From: an uncultured Ferrovum sp.
GTDB lineage: Bacteria > Pseudomonadota > Gammaproteobacteria > Burkholderiales > Ferrovaceae
Assembly: GCA_903893215.1 (NCBI GenBank)
Contig: CAITLJ010000043.1
Span: 1-63,986, forward strand
DNA length: 63,986 bases
Direction of reading: 5' to 3'
The position numbers were made by a program, and so were the translations under genes. Shown piece after piece: positions 11,614 to 22,172 of this stretch. Each line of letters starts with the position of its first letter. The stretch's first letter is position 1. The notes under the pieces are model-generated. The model was not told the DNA's origin and did not search any database. It worked only from the letters and a program-made list of their open reading frames with translations.

Positions 11614-13026
11614 ATGAGTCTGGAACAGGCGGGCACGGATGGCTTGGCCATGGCGGATCTGGCCGAGCGTAGCCGTTGCGTGGTGTGGCATCCGTGTACC
11701 CAGATGCAGTTGCTGTCGCACGTACCCGTGTTGCCGATTGCTGCCGCGCAGGGACCCTGGCTGATTGATCTTTCTGGTGGGCGCTGGTTTGACGGGATCT
11801 CCAGTTGGTGGACATGTCTGCTCGGACACCGCCAGCCCGAGGTGGTGGCCGCTTTGCACGCGCAACTGGACACGCTCGATCACGTGATGCTGGCCGGGTT
11901 CACACATGAACCGGCGGTACTGCTCGCCGAACGGCTGGCAGGTTTGACCCGGGGGGCTTTGCCTCACGTGTCTTTTGCAAGCGATGGTTCCTCGGCGCTT
12001 GAAATTGCCCTAAAGCAAAGCGCACACGCTTGGGTGCGTCGAGGCGCTGCCGGCAAACAACGCTTTGTCTGTCTCGCCGAAAGCTATCACGGCGAGACGC
12101 TGGGCGCCCTCGGGGTGACGCATCAGCCAGCGTTCACACAGAGTTACCATGCGCTTTTACGCGATGCCATTGTGGTGTCCGGGCCGGATTCTTCTCGCGC
12201 AGCATTGGCGGGTGTGTCGGCAGAGCAGGAGGCGGACGCTGCGGCTGCGCGTTTGGCCCAGGTGCTGGCAAGGCATGCCGACGAGGTGGCAGCGCTGGTC
12301 CTGGAGCCCCTGTTGCAGGGTGCTGGAGGCATGCGCATGTACCACCCAAGGTTTCTGCGGCATGTCCGGGAACTGTGCGATCGTTATGAGGTGCTGTGGA
12401 TTGCAGATGAAATCGCCACAGGCTGTGGGCGCACAGGTACTTTTTTTGCAGTCGAGCAGGCTGGTGTCTGGCCTGATCTGCTGTGTCTGTCGAAAGGTCT
12501 GAGTGGAGGCATGCTGCCGCTGTCGGTCACCTTGAGCAGTGCGGCTTTGTTCAAGGTGTTTCTGGGCGACAGCATGAGCGATGCCTTCCTGCATTCGCAC
12601 AGTTTTTCTGGCAACCCGCTTGCCTGTCGCGCAGCCGTCGCCACGCTGGACGTGCTGGCAGGGCAGCAGGTGCTGCAAGGGAACCTGGGCCGTGCAGCGC
12701 TGATTTCAGCTGGTTTGGCCAGTTTGGCTGGCGTGCCTGACGTGCAGGGCTTGCGGCAACTGGGCATGGTCTGGGCGTTCGAGCTGCGAGGTGGGGCAGG
12801 ACAGGCGCGCGCCGTGCAGGCGGCGGCGAGGACTATGGGTTTGTTGATCCGGCCGCTGGGAGACACGGTGTATCTGATGCCACCGTTTTTGCTGACCGAT
12901 GACGAGTGCCGGTGGCTGGGGCAAACGCTGGCAGCAGCGGTTCTGCAAGTTGTGGGTGCCGGCGCGGTGACATTATCGCAGCCTGCTGCCGACGCGCAGG
13001 GGGAAGAGGGTGCCCGAATTGCGTAA
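11614..13026 (+). CDS. bioA: Adenosylmethionine-8-amino-7-oxononanoate aminotransferase
   Basis: BioA converts KAPA to DAPA in biotin synthesis, using S-adenosylmethionine as amino donor and PLP as cofactor. I choose ATG 11614 (470 residues) because AAGGGG lies at good spacing upstream. The in-frame TTG at 11581 lacks this. Class III aminotransferase features are clear: WHPCTQM near the N-terminus, SWWTCLLGH, the DEIATGCGRTG Asp, and the PLP Lys294 in LSKGLSGG. It lies 63 bp after mnmE and overlaps bioF by 17 bp, so mnmE-bioA-bioF-bioD may be co-transcribed. Confidence 0.95.
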   Translation: MSLEQAGTDGLAMADLAERSRCVVWHPCTQMQLLSHVPVLPIAAAQGPWLIDLSGGRWFDGISSWWTCLLGHRQPEVVAALHAQLDTLDHVMLAGFTHEPAVLLAERLAGLTRGALPHVSFASDGSSALEIALKQSAHAWVRRGAAGKQRFVCLAESYHGETLGALGVTHQPAFTQSYHALLRDAIVVSGPDSSRAALAGVSAEQEADAAAARLAQVLARHADEVAALVLEPLLQGAGGMRMYHPRFLRHVRELCDRYEVLWIADEIATGCGRTGTFFAVEQAGVWPDLLCLSKGLSGGMLPLSVTLSSAALFKVFLGDSMSDAFLHSHSFSGNPLACRAAVATLDVLAGQQVLQGNLGRAALISAGLASLAGVPDVQGLRQLGMVWAFELRGGAGQARAVQAAARTMGLLIRPLGDTVYLMPPFLLTDDECRWLGQTLAAAVLQVVGAGAVTLSQPAADAQGEEGARIA

Positions 13027-14218
13027 AGCCAAGCCCAATCGTCTGTTGCAGGGACTGGTGGACGAGCACGCGCAGCGCGCGGGTCTGGGGCTTACCAGAC
13101 ATCGGCGTACCCTCGATGCACCTGTTGGTGTGCACGTGCAGGATCGCGATGGCGGGTCGGCAAAGCTATCCTTTCTGAGCAACGATTATCTGGGGCTGGC
13201 CGGTCACCCAGATCTGCGACAGGCGCTAGCCGACGGTGCGCTGCAGTGGGGTGCCGGGTCTGGCGCTTCACCGCTTGTCAGTGGACACCTGGGTTGTCAC
13301 GCGGATGCTGAGGCGGCGCTGGCCGAGTTTGTCGGTGCCGAAGCGTCCTTGTTATTCATCACGGGTTACATGGCCAATCTTGCAGTGATCACCAGCCTGC
13401 TCGACCATGCCGACGATGTGGTGTTTTCTGATGCACTCAACCATGCGTCCCTGATCGATGGTTGTCGCCTGTCGCGTGCGCGGGTGGTGCCTTATGCGCA
13501 TGGTGACCTGCAGATGTTGCAGGGTCTGTTGTTGGCCCACCCTGGCCGGCGTCGACTCATTGCAACCGACGCCGTGTTCAGCATGGACGGTGACCAGGCC
13601 GATCTGGGTAGCCTGCTCGCACTGGCCGAACTTCACGACACGCTGCTGCTGGTGGATGACGCGCATGGTTTTGGGGTACAGGGACCACAGGGACGCGGCA
13701 GTGTCGCGGCAGCCAACCTGCATTCCGAGCGGGTAATTCTGATGGGGACCTTGGGAAAGGCGGCGGGCCTAAGTGGTGCTTTTGTGGCCGGTGACGCACG
13801 TGTGATCGAGCATCTGGTACAGCGCAGCCGCAGCTACATTTTCAGCACGTCACCGGCGCCTGCCGTGGCGGCAGCCATACCGTCGGCTTTACGTTTGATT
13901 GCCGCAGGCGATGCGCGCCGCCGCCATGTACAGGCTTTGCGCACCTGTCTGCAAGAAATGGCTGCTCAGTGGCGCTTTACGTTGCCTTGGGGCGAAACGC
14001 CGATTGCTCCCGTGCTGGTGGGTGAGGCTGCAGTCACCATGACCTTGGCCGCAGCGCTGGCGCAGCAGGGTGTGCTGGTAGCAGGCATTCGGCCCCCCAC
14101 CGTACCCCTCGGGAGCAGCCGTTTGCGGATTTCACTCAGCGCATCGCATCAGTTGGAAGATTTGCGCACCTTGCAGTCGGCGGCCCGGATGGTCGGCTTT
14201 GAGGTGGATTCAGCATGA
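13010..14218 (+). CDS. bioF: 8-amino-7-oxononanoate synthase
   Basis: BioF condenses pimeloyl-ACP (or pimeloyl-CoA) with alanine to make KAPA, the substrate of BioA. The 402-residue alpha-oxoamine synthase has FLSNDYLGLAGHPD, GSGASPLVSGH, the DDAHGFGVQG segment and the PLP Lys250 in GTLGKAAGLSGAF. The start is GTG 13010, overlapping bioA by 17 bp. The stop overlaps the bioD ATG as ATGA. The gene order bioA-bioF-bioD reverses pathway order only for the first two enzymes. bioB and bioC are not in the window. Confidence 0.95.
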   Translation: MPELRKAKPNRLLQGLVDEHAQRAGLGLTRHRRTLDAPVGVHVQDRDGGSAKLSFLSNDYLGLAGHPDLRQALADGALQWGAGSGASPLVSGHLGCHADAEAALAEFVGAEASLLFITGYMANLAVITSLLDHADDVVFSDALNHASLIDGCRLSRARVVPYAHGDLQMLQGLLLAHPGRRRLIATDAVFSMDGDQADLGSLLALAELHDTLLLVDDAHGFGVQGPQGRGSVAAANLHSERVILMGTLGKAAGLSGAFVAGDARVIEHLVQRSRSYIFSTSPAPAVAAAIPSALRLIAAGDARRRHVQALRTCLQEMAAQWRFTLPWGETPIAPVLVGEAAVTMTLAAALAQQGVLVAGIRPPTVPLGSSRLRISLSASHQLEDLRTLQSAARMVGFEVDSA

Positions 14219-15009
14219 GCCACCAAGAGGGCATGGGCGGGGTGTGGGTACTCGGGACGGATACAGGGGTAGGCAAAACCAAGGTGTCGGCTGGTCTGGT
14301 GTATGGCTTGGCCTCGCGCGGTGTGCGGGTGGCCGGATTGAAGCCGGTGGTCAGTGGCGCGCTCGACTGGATGGGCGCTCCTGCGGGTCAGCCGCAGGTC
14401 TGGGAGGACCTGTTAGCACTGGAGCAGGCGGGTGGTGTGGTTTTGTCGCCAAACCGCCGGTCAATTCTGGCGCTGCAGGCGCCGGCCTCCCCACACTTTG
14501 CTGCGCAGGAGCAGGGGGTTCAGGTGGACTTCGCCGCCTTGTTGGCGGGTATACGGGATGTGGCGGCTGACGTTGAGATGGTAGTTGTCGAAGGGGTGGG
14601 GGGGCTGCGCGTGCCTTTGACCGCCCGTTTCGATACGGCCGATCTTGCGGTGGCGCTAGGCTTGCCTGTGGTGCTCGTGGTGGGGCTGCGGCTGGGATGT
14701 ATCAACCATGCGCTGCTGACGGCAGAGGCGCTGCGCAGCCGGGGGCTGACCATTGCCACTTGGGTGGCGAATACCGGGCTGAGTGAGCCTTATGCGCGTG
14801 TCGATGAGACGGTGGCTACAATCAGTGCGCGACTTGGCGTGCCATGTTCGGCGGTGTTGCCCCCCTTGGCACCCCTGCCATTGCTGCAGTGGGCGCAGCG
14901 CCAAGCCTATTTGCTGGGTTTGAAGTCGCAGGCGGTGGAGGCTGCTGCTGCACTTCAAGGTACGCTGGATGTTTTGCTGTGCGGCGGCAGGCCAGGATGT
15001 TTCACGTGA
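14215..15009 (+). CDS. bioD: Dethiobiotin synthetase
   Basis: BioD carboxylates DAPA and closes the ureido ring to form dethiobiotin, using ATP. The 264-residue protein has the P-loop GTDTGVGKT at residues 14-22 and the KPVVSG substrate segment. VVEGVGGLRVPL corresponds to the Walker-B-like region. The start overlaps the bioF stop (ATGA). The last four codons (Cys-Phe-Thr-stop) are formed entirely by a parS site, so the C-terminus has been shaped by, or tolerates, the centromere sequence. Confidence 0.94.
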   Translation: MSHQEGMGGVWVLGTDTGVGKTKVSAGLVYGLASRGVRVAGLKPVVSGALDWMGAPAGQPQVWEDLLALEQAGGVVLSPNRRSILALQAPASPHFAAQEQGVQVDFAALLAGIRDVAADVEMVVVEGVGGLRVPLTARFDTADLAVALGLPVVLVVGLRLGCINHALLTAEALRSRGLTIATWVANTGLSEPYARVDETVATISARLGVPCSAVLPPLAPLPLLQWAQRQAYLLGLKSQAVEAAAALQGTLDVLLCGGRPGCFT

Positions 15010-15013
15010 AACA
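14998..15013. other. parS site 1 (ParB-binding centromere), overlapping the bioD stop codon
   Basis: A perfect 16-bp palindrome TGTTTCACGTGAAACA matches the conserved chromosomal parS consensus. It covers the final codons and stop of bioD (TGA at 15007-15009). It lies about 3.6 kb from parB and about 9 kb from the predicted origin, the expected location. ParB loading here would nucleate the segregation complex. Confidence 0.95.
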
Positions 15014-15087
15014 GGGGCCGGGCGGGCAAGCCTGCGAGAATGATGAGCCCAGCCAGCCCACACTTGCCGCTCCTTTTTGTTGGCCCG

Positions 15088-15103
15088 TGTTTCACGTGAA
15101 ACA
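15088..15103. other. parS site 2
   Basis: A second perfect TGTTTCACGTGAAACA lies 90 bp (centre to centre) from the first, in the non-coding gap between bioD and mnmG. Its right end is about 22 bp upstream of the -35 of the candidate mnmG promoter, so ParB bound here could touch transcription of mnmG-rsmG-parAB. Confidence 0.95.
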
Positions 15104-15124
15104 TCTCTCCCGAATATTAAGGGT

Positions 15125-15152
15125 TTGGTAGGTGCAATCGGTCGCGTAGAAT
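15125..15152 (+). promoter_or_regulatory. Candidate promoter of mnmG-rsmG-parA-parB
   Basis: TTGGTA (15125-15130) and TAGAAT (15147-15152) are separated by 16 bp. The -10 matches five of six consensus bases. It lies 91 bp upstream of the mnmG ATG and just downstream of the second parS. The overlapping genes that follow suggest one transcript. Confidence 0.5.
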
Positions 15153-15243
15153 GTACGCTCTCTTGCTTGATGTCGCGCAAGCCCGCTTTTCGTATCCCTA
15201 AGACGCGATCCCTCTGGGTTGCGATCCAAAGTGAGACACCCTG

Positions 15244-17142
15244 ATGCTCTATCCTGAATCCTATGATGTGGTGGTGATTGGTGGCGGTCACGCCGGCACT
15301 GAAGCTGCGTTGGCGTCGGCGCGGATGGGCGTTCGCACGCTATTGGTCACGCAAAATCTGGAGGCGCTAGGGCAGATGTCGTGTAACCCGTCGATCGGCG
15401 GCATTGGCAAGGGGCACCTGGTCAAGGAAGTGGATGCTTTGGGTGGCGCGATGGCACTTGCCGCAGATCAGGCAGGCATTCAGTTTCGCACCCTCAATAG
15501 TCGGAAAGGAGCGGCAGTTCGGGCTACGCGTGCGCAGGCTGATCGGGTACGTTATCGCACTGCCATCCGCTTGCGTCTGGAAGCGCAAGAGAACCTGGCG
15601 CTACTGCAGGACAGTGTGGATGATCTGATCGTACAGGCAGGGGGTGTTTCTGGTGTACGCACTCAGCAGGGTCTGGAGGTCAACGCACGCTGTGTGGTGC
15701 TCACCAGTGGTACTTTTCTGGGTGGCGTGATTCACGTCGGTTTGCAACAAAGCCAAGGCGGCCGGGTGGGGGATGCCCCGTCCAATGCCTTGGCCAAACG
15801 CTTGCGGGCGCTTGGCCTGCCCGTTGGTCGCCTGAAAACCGGCACTCCACCGCGACTCGATGGGCGGAGCATCGATTACAGCCGCCTGCAGGCGCAGCCT
15901 GGTGATATGCCGGTGCCGGTGTTTTCTTTTCTTGGGAATGCCGGCATGCACCCGCGTCAGGTGCCATGCTGGATTACCCATACCACCTTGCAAACCCATG
16001 AGATCATTCGCGGCGGGTTGGATCGCTCGCCGATGTACACAGGCGTGATTGAAGGGGTAGGGCCCAGATACTGTCCGTCGATCGAGGACAAGATTCATCG
16101 GTTTGCCGACCGAGACAGTCATCAGATTTTTCTGGAACCCGAGGGCCTCGATACCCACGAGGTGTATCCGAACGGCATCTCTACCAGTCTGCCTCTCGAC
16201 GTGCAGTGGGCCTTGGTGCGCTCGATTCCAGGGTTGGAGAAAGCGCGGATCCTGCGTCCCGGCTATGCCATTGAGTACGATTATTTTGATCCCCGAGCAT
16301 TACACCCCTGGCTTGAAACCCAGTCACTGCAGAACCTGTTTTTTGCAGGACAGATCAATGGCACGACCGGTTATGAAGAAGCTGCAGCGCAGGGTTTGCT
16401 GGCCGGTGCAAACGCCGCCCTGCGGGCGCGTGGTGATGCCCCGTGGTGGCCGCGCCGCGACGAGGCTTACCTGGGGGTGCTGGTTGACGATCTGACCAGT
16501 CGTGGCGTGACCGAACCATATCGCATGTTTACCAGTCGCGCCGAGTTCCGCTTGCAATTGCGTGAGGATAATGCAGATGCGCGTCTGACGCCCATTGGTC
16601 GCCAGTTGGGTTTGGTCGATGATTTGCGCTGGGCCCGCTTTGAAGCCAAGCAGGTGGCAGTCGCCGACGAACGTGCCCGGTTGTCCGCCTGGATGTTGCG
16701 ACCTGGCAGCGCGGCCGCGCTCACCCTGGAGCCCCTGCTGGGCAAGGCGCTGGAGCGTGATGTGTCCGTTCTCGACTTGTTGCGTCGCCCGGAATTGAGC
16801 CACGCTGCAGTCCTGTCCTGCCTGCAACCCGAGGCGCCATCCCTACCGCAGGACGTGGCCGAACAGGTGGAAGTGGAGGTCAAATACGCAGGATATATCG
16901 CCCGCCAGAGCGAGGAACTTGAGCGCGATCGTCGTTTTGAAGATGCCCTGATCCCAGCCGATTTTGACTATACCCAGGTAAGCGGCCTGTCTCGTGAAGT
17001 CGAAAGCAAGTTACAGAAAATACGCCCGGCCACCCTTGGGCAGGCCAGTCGAATTTCTGGCATTACGCCCGCCGCAGTGGCATTGCTGATTGTCCATCTG
17101 CGTCGTCGTCATTCATCCAAAGCAGGAGCCTGTGCCGCATGA
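15244..17142 (+). CDS. mnmG: tRNA uridine-5-carboxymethylaminomethyl modification enzyme MnmG (GidA)
   Basis: MnmG is the FAD- and NADH-dependent partner of MnmE in wobble-uridine modification. The 632-residue protein starts with the dinucleotide-binding motif [16 protein letters not shown]. It contains the family signature [20 protein letters not shown] with the catalytic cysteine, [12 protein letters not shown], and the C-terminal helical domain ending [18 protein letters not shown]. The stop overlaps the rsmG start as ATGA. Proximity to parS and parAB is the common origin-proximal arrangement. Confidence 0.97.
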   Translation: MLYPESYDVVVIGGGHAGTEAALASARMGVRTLLVTQNLEALGQMSCNPSIGGIGKGHLVKEVDALGGAMALAADQAGIQFRTLNSRKGAAVRATRAQADRVRYRTAIRLRLEAQENLALLQDSVDDLIVQAGGVSGVRTQQGLEVNARCVVLTSGTFLGGVIHVGLQQSQGGRVGDAPSNALAKRLRALGLPVGRLKTGTPPRLDGRSIDYSRLQAQPGDMPVPVFSFLGNAGMHPRQVPCWITHTTLQTHEIIRGGLDRSPMYTGVIEGVGPRYCPSIEDKIHRFADRDSHQIFLEPEGLDTHEVYPNGISTSLPLDVQWALVRSIPGLEKARILRPGYAIEYDYFDPRALHPWLETQSLQNLFFAGQINGTTGYEEAAAQGLLAGANAALRARGDAPWWPRRDEAYLGVLVDDLTSRGVTEPYRMFTSRAEFRLQLREDNADARLTPIGRQLGLVDDLRWARFEAKQVAVADERARLSAWMLRPGSAAALTLEPLLGKALERDVSVLDLLRRPELSHAAVLSCLQPEAPSLPQDVAEQVEVEVKYAGYIARQSEELERDRRFEDALIPADFDYTQVSGLSREVESKLQKIRPATLGQASRISGITPAAVALLIVHLRRRHSSKAGACAA

Positions 17143-17825
17143 AGGCAACCGAACTACTCGCACGCGGGCTCGAGCAGCTTGCTTATCCCTTGCCTGCCGA
17201 CGCCGCCGCGCGTCTGCTGGCTTATCTGGCCCTGCTTGAAAAATGGAATCACGCCATCAACCTCACGGCAATTCGCGAGGTAGAACGCATGGTGCCGCAA
17301 CACTTGCTGGACAGTCTAAGTGTATTGCCGCATTTGCTGGCCAGCGAAACTACCCTGGCCGATATTGGAACGGGTGCGGGGCTGCCCGGCATACCGCTGG
17401 CCATCGCGCGGCCCAATCTGCAGGTGACGTTGGTGGAGCCAAACCAGAAGAAGGTGGCATTCATGCGACAAGCCAAGCTTGAGTTGGGTTTGACTAACGT
17501 CGAGGTGGTTGGCAAGCGCGTCGAAGACGCCATTGGTCCCCTGTATCAGGTTGTCATCTCGCGGGCCTTCGCTGATCTGCCGGATTTCGTCAAGGCGGCG
17601 GGCCCTCTGGTGGCTGCCGGTGGGCGCCTGATCGCCATGAAGGGGGTAGTACCCTACGAGGAGTTCACCAAATTGCCAGCGCACGCTGAAACCAGCGTGC
17701 AGGCCGTGGATGTTCCAGAATTACAGGCAACCCGGCACCTGATCGTGGTGCGATTTAATCCTGCCCTTGCGGTGCTTCCTGCGGAGGCGGTGGCTGCACC
17801 TGCGCTCGGAAAAACCGGCTCATGA
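17139..17825 (+). CDS. rsmG: 16S rRNA (guanine527-N7)-methyltransferase RsmG
   Basis: RsmG methylates G527 of 16S rRNA; its loss can give low-level streptomycin resistance. The 228-residue protein carries [12 protein letters not shown] near the N-terminus, the SAM-binding [28 protein letters not shown], and [13 protein letters not shown]. It overlaps mnmG and parA by four bases each (ATGA), indicating translational coupling through the mnmG-rsmG-parA chain. Confidence 0.96.
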   Translation: MKATELLARGLEQLAYPLPADAAARLLAYLALLEKWNHAINLTAIREVERMVPQHLLDSLSVLPHLLASETTLADIGTGAGLPGIPLAIARPNLQVTLVEPNQKKVAFMRQAKLELGLTNVEVVGKRVEDAIGPLYQVVISRAFADLPDFVKAAGPLVAAGGRLIAMKGVVPYEEFTKLPAHAETSVQAVDVPELQATRHLIVVRFNPALAVLPAEAVAAPALGKTGS

Positions 17826-18604
17826 TGAAAGTCTTTGCCATCACCAACCAGAAGGGTGGGGTAGGCAAGACCACCTCCGCCGTCAATCTGGCGGCCAGCC
17901 TGGCAGTGCGCCATCAGCGCGTGTTATTGATTGATCTCGATCCGCAGGGCAACGCCACCACAGGCAGTGGTATCGACAAGTCACGTCTGCCGCGTTCTGT
18001 TTACCACGTGTTGATCGGTCAGGCGGGCGTGCTTGATGCAGCCCAGTATTCACCCGGCGCGGGATATGCCGTGTTGCCAGCCAATCGGGAACTGGCCGGC
18101 GCAGAGGTCGAGTTGGTCGATATGCCCAATCGGGAGTTCCAGTTGCGCCGCGCCTTGACGGCCTGCGAAAACGATTATGACCTGGTGTTGATCGATTGTC
18201 CGCCTGCGCTCAATATGCTGACCGTCAACGGTCTGGTGGCGGCTTCCAAGGTGCTGATACCGATGCAATGTGAATATTATGCGCTGGAGGGCTTGAGTGA
18301 TCTGGTGCAAACAATCAAGCGTGTACGCCACCATCTGAATCCACAGCTTGAAATCGAGGGGCTGCTGCGAACCATGTTCGATCCGCGCAACCAGCTTGCC
18401 CAGCAGGTGGCGGCGCAATTGCAGCATCACTTTGGCGCCAAACTCTACCGCACGGTAATCCCGCGTAACGTGCGCCTGGCCGAAGCGCCTAGTCATGGCA
18501 AGGCTGCCATGCATTACGACGCAAGCTCCCGTGGCGCGCTGGCCTATCAGGACCTGGCTGACGAACTTTTGCAACGATTGGCGTCCCCGATCGCTGCGCA
18601 ATGA
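17822..18604 (+). CDS. parA: Chromosome partitioning ATPase ParA (Soj)
   Basis: ParA is a Walker-type ATPase that binds DNA non-specifically and moves ParB-parS complexes. The 260-residue product has the deviant Walker A KGGVGKT at residues 11-17, with its signature first lysine. It also has DLDPQGNATTGSG and LIDCPPALNMLTVN. ATG 17822 overlaps the rsmG stop; a second ATG follows immediately. parB begins 19 bp downstream. With the two parS sites upstream the complete ParABS system is present. Confidence 0.96.
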   Translation: MMKVFAITNQKGGVGKTTSAVNLAASLAVRHQRVLLIDLDPQGNATTGSGIDKSRLPRSVYHVLIGQAGVLDAAQYSPGAGYAVLPANRELAGAEVELVDMPNREFQLRRALTACENDYDLVLIDCPPALNMLTVNGLVAASKVLIPMQCEYYALEGLSDLVQTIKRVRHHLNPQLEIEGLLRTMFDPRNQLAQQVAAQLQHHFGAKLYRTVIPRNVRLAEAPSHGKAAMHYDASSRGALAYQDLADELLQRLASPIAAQ

Positions 18605-18623
18605 ATTCCTTTCGGAACATATC

Positions 18624-19514
18624 ATGGCAAAACTGAAAGGCCTCGGCCGCGGACTGGATGCGCTCCTGTCCGGTAATGAACCCGCCACCGGTAGCGACGT
18701 GCCCACTTCGCTGGCGCTGGATGCCCTGCAACCCGGAAAATACCAGCCGCGCAGTCATATGGATCAGGCTGCACTGGAAACGCTGGCCGACTCGATCCGG
18801 ACGCAGGGTCTGCTGCAACCGATCCTGGTGCGCCCGGTCGGTCCCGAGCGTTACGAGATCATTGCCGGTGAACGGCGCTGGCGCGCAGCCCGCCTGGCGG
18901 GCCTTGATCAGGTACCGGTGCTGGTCAGGGAAATTCCCGACGAGGCCACGTTGGCGGTCGCACTGATTGAGAACATCCAGCGGGAAAACCTGAATGCTCT
19001 CGAAGAAGCCACCGGTTTGCAGCGCTTGCTGGACGAATTCGGCCTGACCCATGAACAGGCAGCGCGGGCCGTCGGGCGCTCCAGGGTGGCGGTCAGCAAC
19101 CTGCTGCGGCTGCTCGACCTTGACCAGGCTGTGCGCGCACTGCTATCCGAAGGTGCAATCGACATGGGACACGCCCGTGCCTTGTTGCCCCTGCCGTTGG
19201 TCGAGCAACCGGAAGCTGCGCTGGAAGTGGTGGACCGCTCCCTGAATGTGCGTGCCACCGAGCAAATGGTCCAGCGCCGCCTGCAGGCCGCGGTGGACGC
19301 TGCCGCAAGCCAGGCAGCCGGGATGGCGAAGTCAGGTGACGTTGACACTGGTGCGGCGCGCAGCCGGGACCTGCAGCGGCTGGAAGAGGAACTGGCGGAT
19401 CGCATCGGGGCACCGGTCAATATCCGCACCCGCGCACGCGGAGGCGGTGACCTTACGATCCGCTTTCATACCCTCGATCAGCTGGATGGCGTGCTCAAAC
19501 TGTTGCGACAGTGA
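18624..19514 (+). CDS. parB: Chromosome partitioning protein ParB (Spo0J)
   Basis: ParB is the CTP-dependent clamp that loads on parS. I start it at ATG 18624 (296 residues), where MAKLKGLGRGLDALL matches the ParA-interacting N-terminus and GGAA lies upstream. The 43 residues available further upstream are out-of-frame parA sequence. The CTP-binding domain has LQPGKYQPR and GERRWRAA with ENIQRENLNALEEA. A helix-turn-helix domain (about 125-200) and a C-terminal dimerisation domain follow. The atp promoter lies directly downstream. Confidence 0.96.
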   Translation: MAKLKGLGRGLDALLSGNEPATGSDVPTSLALDALQPGKYQPRSHMDQAALETLADSIRTQGLLQPILVRPVGPERYEIIAGERRWRAARLAGLDQVPVLVREIPDEATLAVALIENIQRENLNALEEATGLQRLLDEFGLTHEQAARAVGRSRVAVSNLLRLLDLDQAVRALLSEGAIDMGHARALLPLPLVEQPEAALEVVDRSLNVRATEQMVQRRLQAAVDAAASQAAGMAKSGDVDTGAARSRDLQRLEEELADRIGAPVNIRTRARGGGDLTIRFHTLDQLDGVLKLLRQ

Positions 19515-19539
19515 TCGATGTAAACACTGTGTAACCGGT

Positions 19540-19569
19540 TTGACGATTGTCACAATCGCGGATTATAAT
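19540..19569 (+). promoter_or_regulatory. atp operon promoter with embedded palindrome
   Basis: TTGACG (19540-19545) and a perfect TATAAT (19564-19569) are separated by 18 bp, 25 bp upstream of the atpI ATG. The spacer holds a perfect 15-bp palindrome, CGATTGT-C-ACAATCG (19544-19558). The -10 itself sits in a 10-bp palindrome (19561-19570). The first palindrome is well placed for a repressor, but no binding protein can be named from the sequence. Confidence 0.75.
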
Positions 19570-19594
19570 CGACGGGATTTACCGATAAGACACC

Positions 19595-19978
19595 ATGAAA
19601 TCTCGCGATGTAGCGAAGGTATTGGGCAATGGTGCGCAGCGGCTGATCTGGCTGCAAATCGGTGTTTCACTGGGGGTGGCCTTGCTGAGTTGGCTGCTGG
19701 CCGGGCGCAATGACGCCGTGGCCGCGCTGCTGGGAGGTGCTTGTGCCTATGTGCCCGCGCTGGCGTATCAGCTGCGCGCACGGATGGCCCGTAACACGGA
19801 CGTGCGCGGACTGCTGCGCGCCGAGTTCGCCGGTGAGGGGTTCAAGTTTGCGGTGAGCATGGTGATGTTTGCACTGGTGTTCAGCCGCAATCCTGCCGTC
19901 AATGCCCCGCTGTTTTTTGCCGTGTTCTGCGCGGCGCAGTTGTGCTACTTCGTGGCACTGCTGATCGACAAGAATTGA
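19595..19978 (+). CDS. atpI: ATP synthase protein I
   Basis: AtpI is a small membrane protein encoded first in many atp operons; it is thought to help assemble the c-ring or support Mg2+ uptake. The 127-residue product has four hydrophobic segments (about 18-37, 40-58, 85-102, 104-123) with the charged link RAEFAGEGFKFAVSM between the pairs, as in the AtpI family. Sequence conservation in this family is low, so the call relies partly on its place between the promoter and atpB. Confidence 0.85.
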   Translation: MKSRDVAKVLGNGAQRLIWLQIGVSLGVALLSWLLAGRNDAVAALLGGACAYVPALAYQLRARMARNTDVRGLLRAEFAGEGFKFAVSMVMFALVFSRNPAVNAPLFFAVFCAAQLCYFVALLIDKN

Positions 19979-19981
19979 TAG

Positions 19982-20770
<789 letters not shown>

Positions 20771-20832
20771 ATTTTTGTAGCACCCGGTTTATGCAGTACC
20801 AGCTTCACTTGTTTTACCAATCTGTTGTTTAA

Positions 20833-21114
<282 letters not shown>

Positions 21115-21149
21115 TCTTTCCCTCTGTTCAACTCGATGAGGGTTAAAGC

Positions 21150-21620
21150 GTGGATATAAACGCGACAATTATTGGCCAGGCGATTACGTTCGCGATCTTC
21201 ATCTGGTTCACCTTGAAGTTCGTGTGGCCACCCATCACTGCGGCGCTTGAAGAGCGCGCCCAGAAGATTGCTGACGGACTGGCTGCCGCCGAGCGCGGCA
21301 AGTCAGACCTGGCCCAGGCGGAACGCAAGTCCGCCGACGCGCTGGTGGAAGCTCGCCAGAAAGGTGCAGAAATCATCGCCCTGTCGGAAAAGCGCCGGGT
21401 AGAGATCATCGAGGAAGCCAAGGCAGAAGCCTTGGCTGCCGCCGAGCGGATCAAGCAGGCAGCGCAGGCCGAAGTCGAACAGGAAACCTTCCGCGCCCGC
21501 GAGAGCCTGCGTGCCAAGGTGGCCGAACTGGCTGTGGCAGGTGCGGAGCGCATCCTGCGCCGTGAGATCAATGCAGAAGCGCACGCCGAACTTCTGACCG
21601 CAATCAGCGCGGAACTCTGA
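21150..21620 (+). CDS. atpF: F0F1 ATP synthase subunit b
   Basis: Subunit b is the peripheral stalk that holds F1 against rotation. The 156-residue protein has one N-terminal membrane helix ([20 protein letters not shown]) followed by a long charged Ala/Glu/Lys-rich coiled coil, typical in sequence and length. The start is GTG 21150. It follows atpE by 35 bp and precedes atpH by 10 bp. Confidence 0.96.
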   Translation: MDINATIIGQAITFAIFIWFTLKFVWPPITAALEERAQKIADGLAAAERGKSDLAQAERKSADALVEARQKGAEIIALSEKRRVEIIEEAKAEALAAAERIKQAAQAEVEQETFRARESLRAKVAELAVAGAERILRREINAEAHAELLTAISAEL

Positions 21621-21630
21621 GGTCCGTCCC

Positions 21631-22167
21631 ATGGCAGAACTTTCCACAGTCGCCCGGCCGTACGCTGAGGCCGTCTTCAAGCTTTGCCCGGATGCCGGCA
21701 CCAGCCAACACTGGTCGGACACCCTGGCTTTTCTTGAAGGTGTGCTGAACGATGCGCAGCTGGCCAGCGTGATTGGCAACCCCAAGGTAACCCATCAGGC
21801 GCTGCTGGGCCTTCTGGGCGACATCGGTGCCAGCCGTCTGGACGCCGAAGCCAAGCAGTTCCTGGCCGTGCTGGCCGAAAACGGCCGTCTTGGTCTGCTG
21901 ACGCCTATCCGCAGCCAGTTCGAGGCCTTGCGCCGCGAACGTGAGGGTGTGCTGGACGCGCAGATCGAGTCTGCATTTGCCCTGACCGACGCCCAGGTGA
22001 AAACCCTGGTGCAGGGACTGGAAACACGCTTCAAGCGTGGCATCCGGCCGACGGTGCAGGTGGATGCCGCCCTGATTGGCGGCGTCAAATTGTCCGTTGG
22101 GGATGTGGTGATCGATGGCTCGGTTCGTGGCCGCCTTGACCGCATGGAAGCGGCGCTGAAATCCTAA
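21631..22167 (+). CDS. atpH: F0F1 ATP synthase subunit delta
   Basis: The delta subunit links the b stalk to the top of F1. The 178-residue protein starts [18 protein letters not shown] and ends with the family signature [23 protein letters not shown]. It is immediately followed by a stable hairpin (22173-22191) before atpA. Confidence 0.96.
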   Translation: MAELSTVARPYAEAVFKLCPDAGTSQHWSDTLAFLEGVLNDAQLASVIGNPKVTHQALLGLLGDIGASRLDAEAKQFLAVLAENGRLGLLTPIRSQFEALRREREGVLDAQIESAFALTDAQVKTLVQGLETRFKRGIRPTVQVDAALIGGVKLSVGDVVIDGSVRGRLDRMEAALKS

Positions 22168-22172
22168 TTTGC

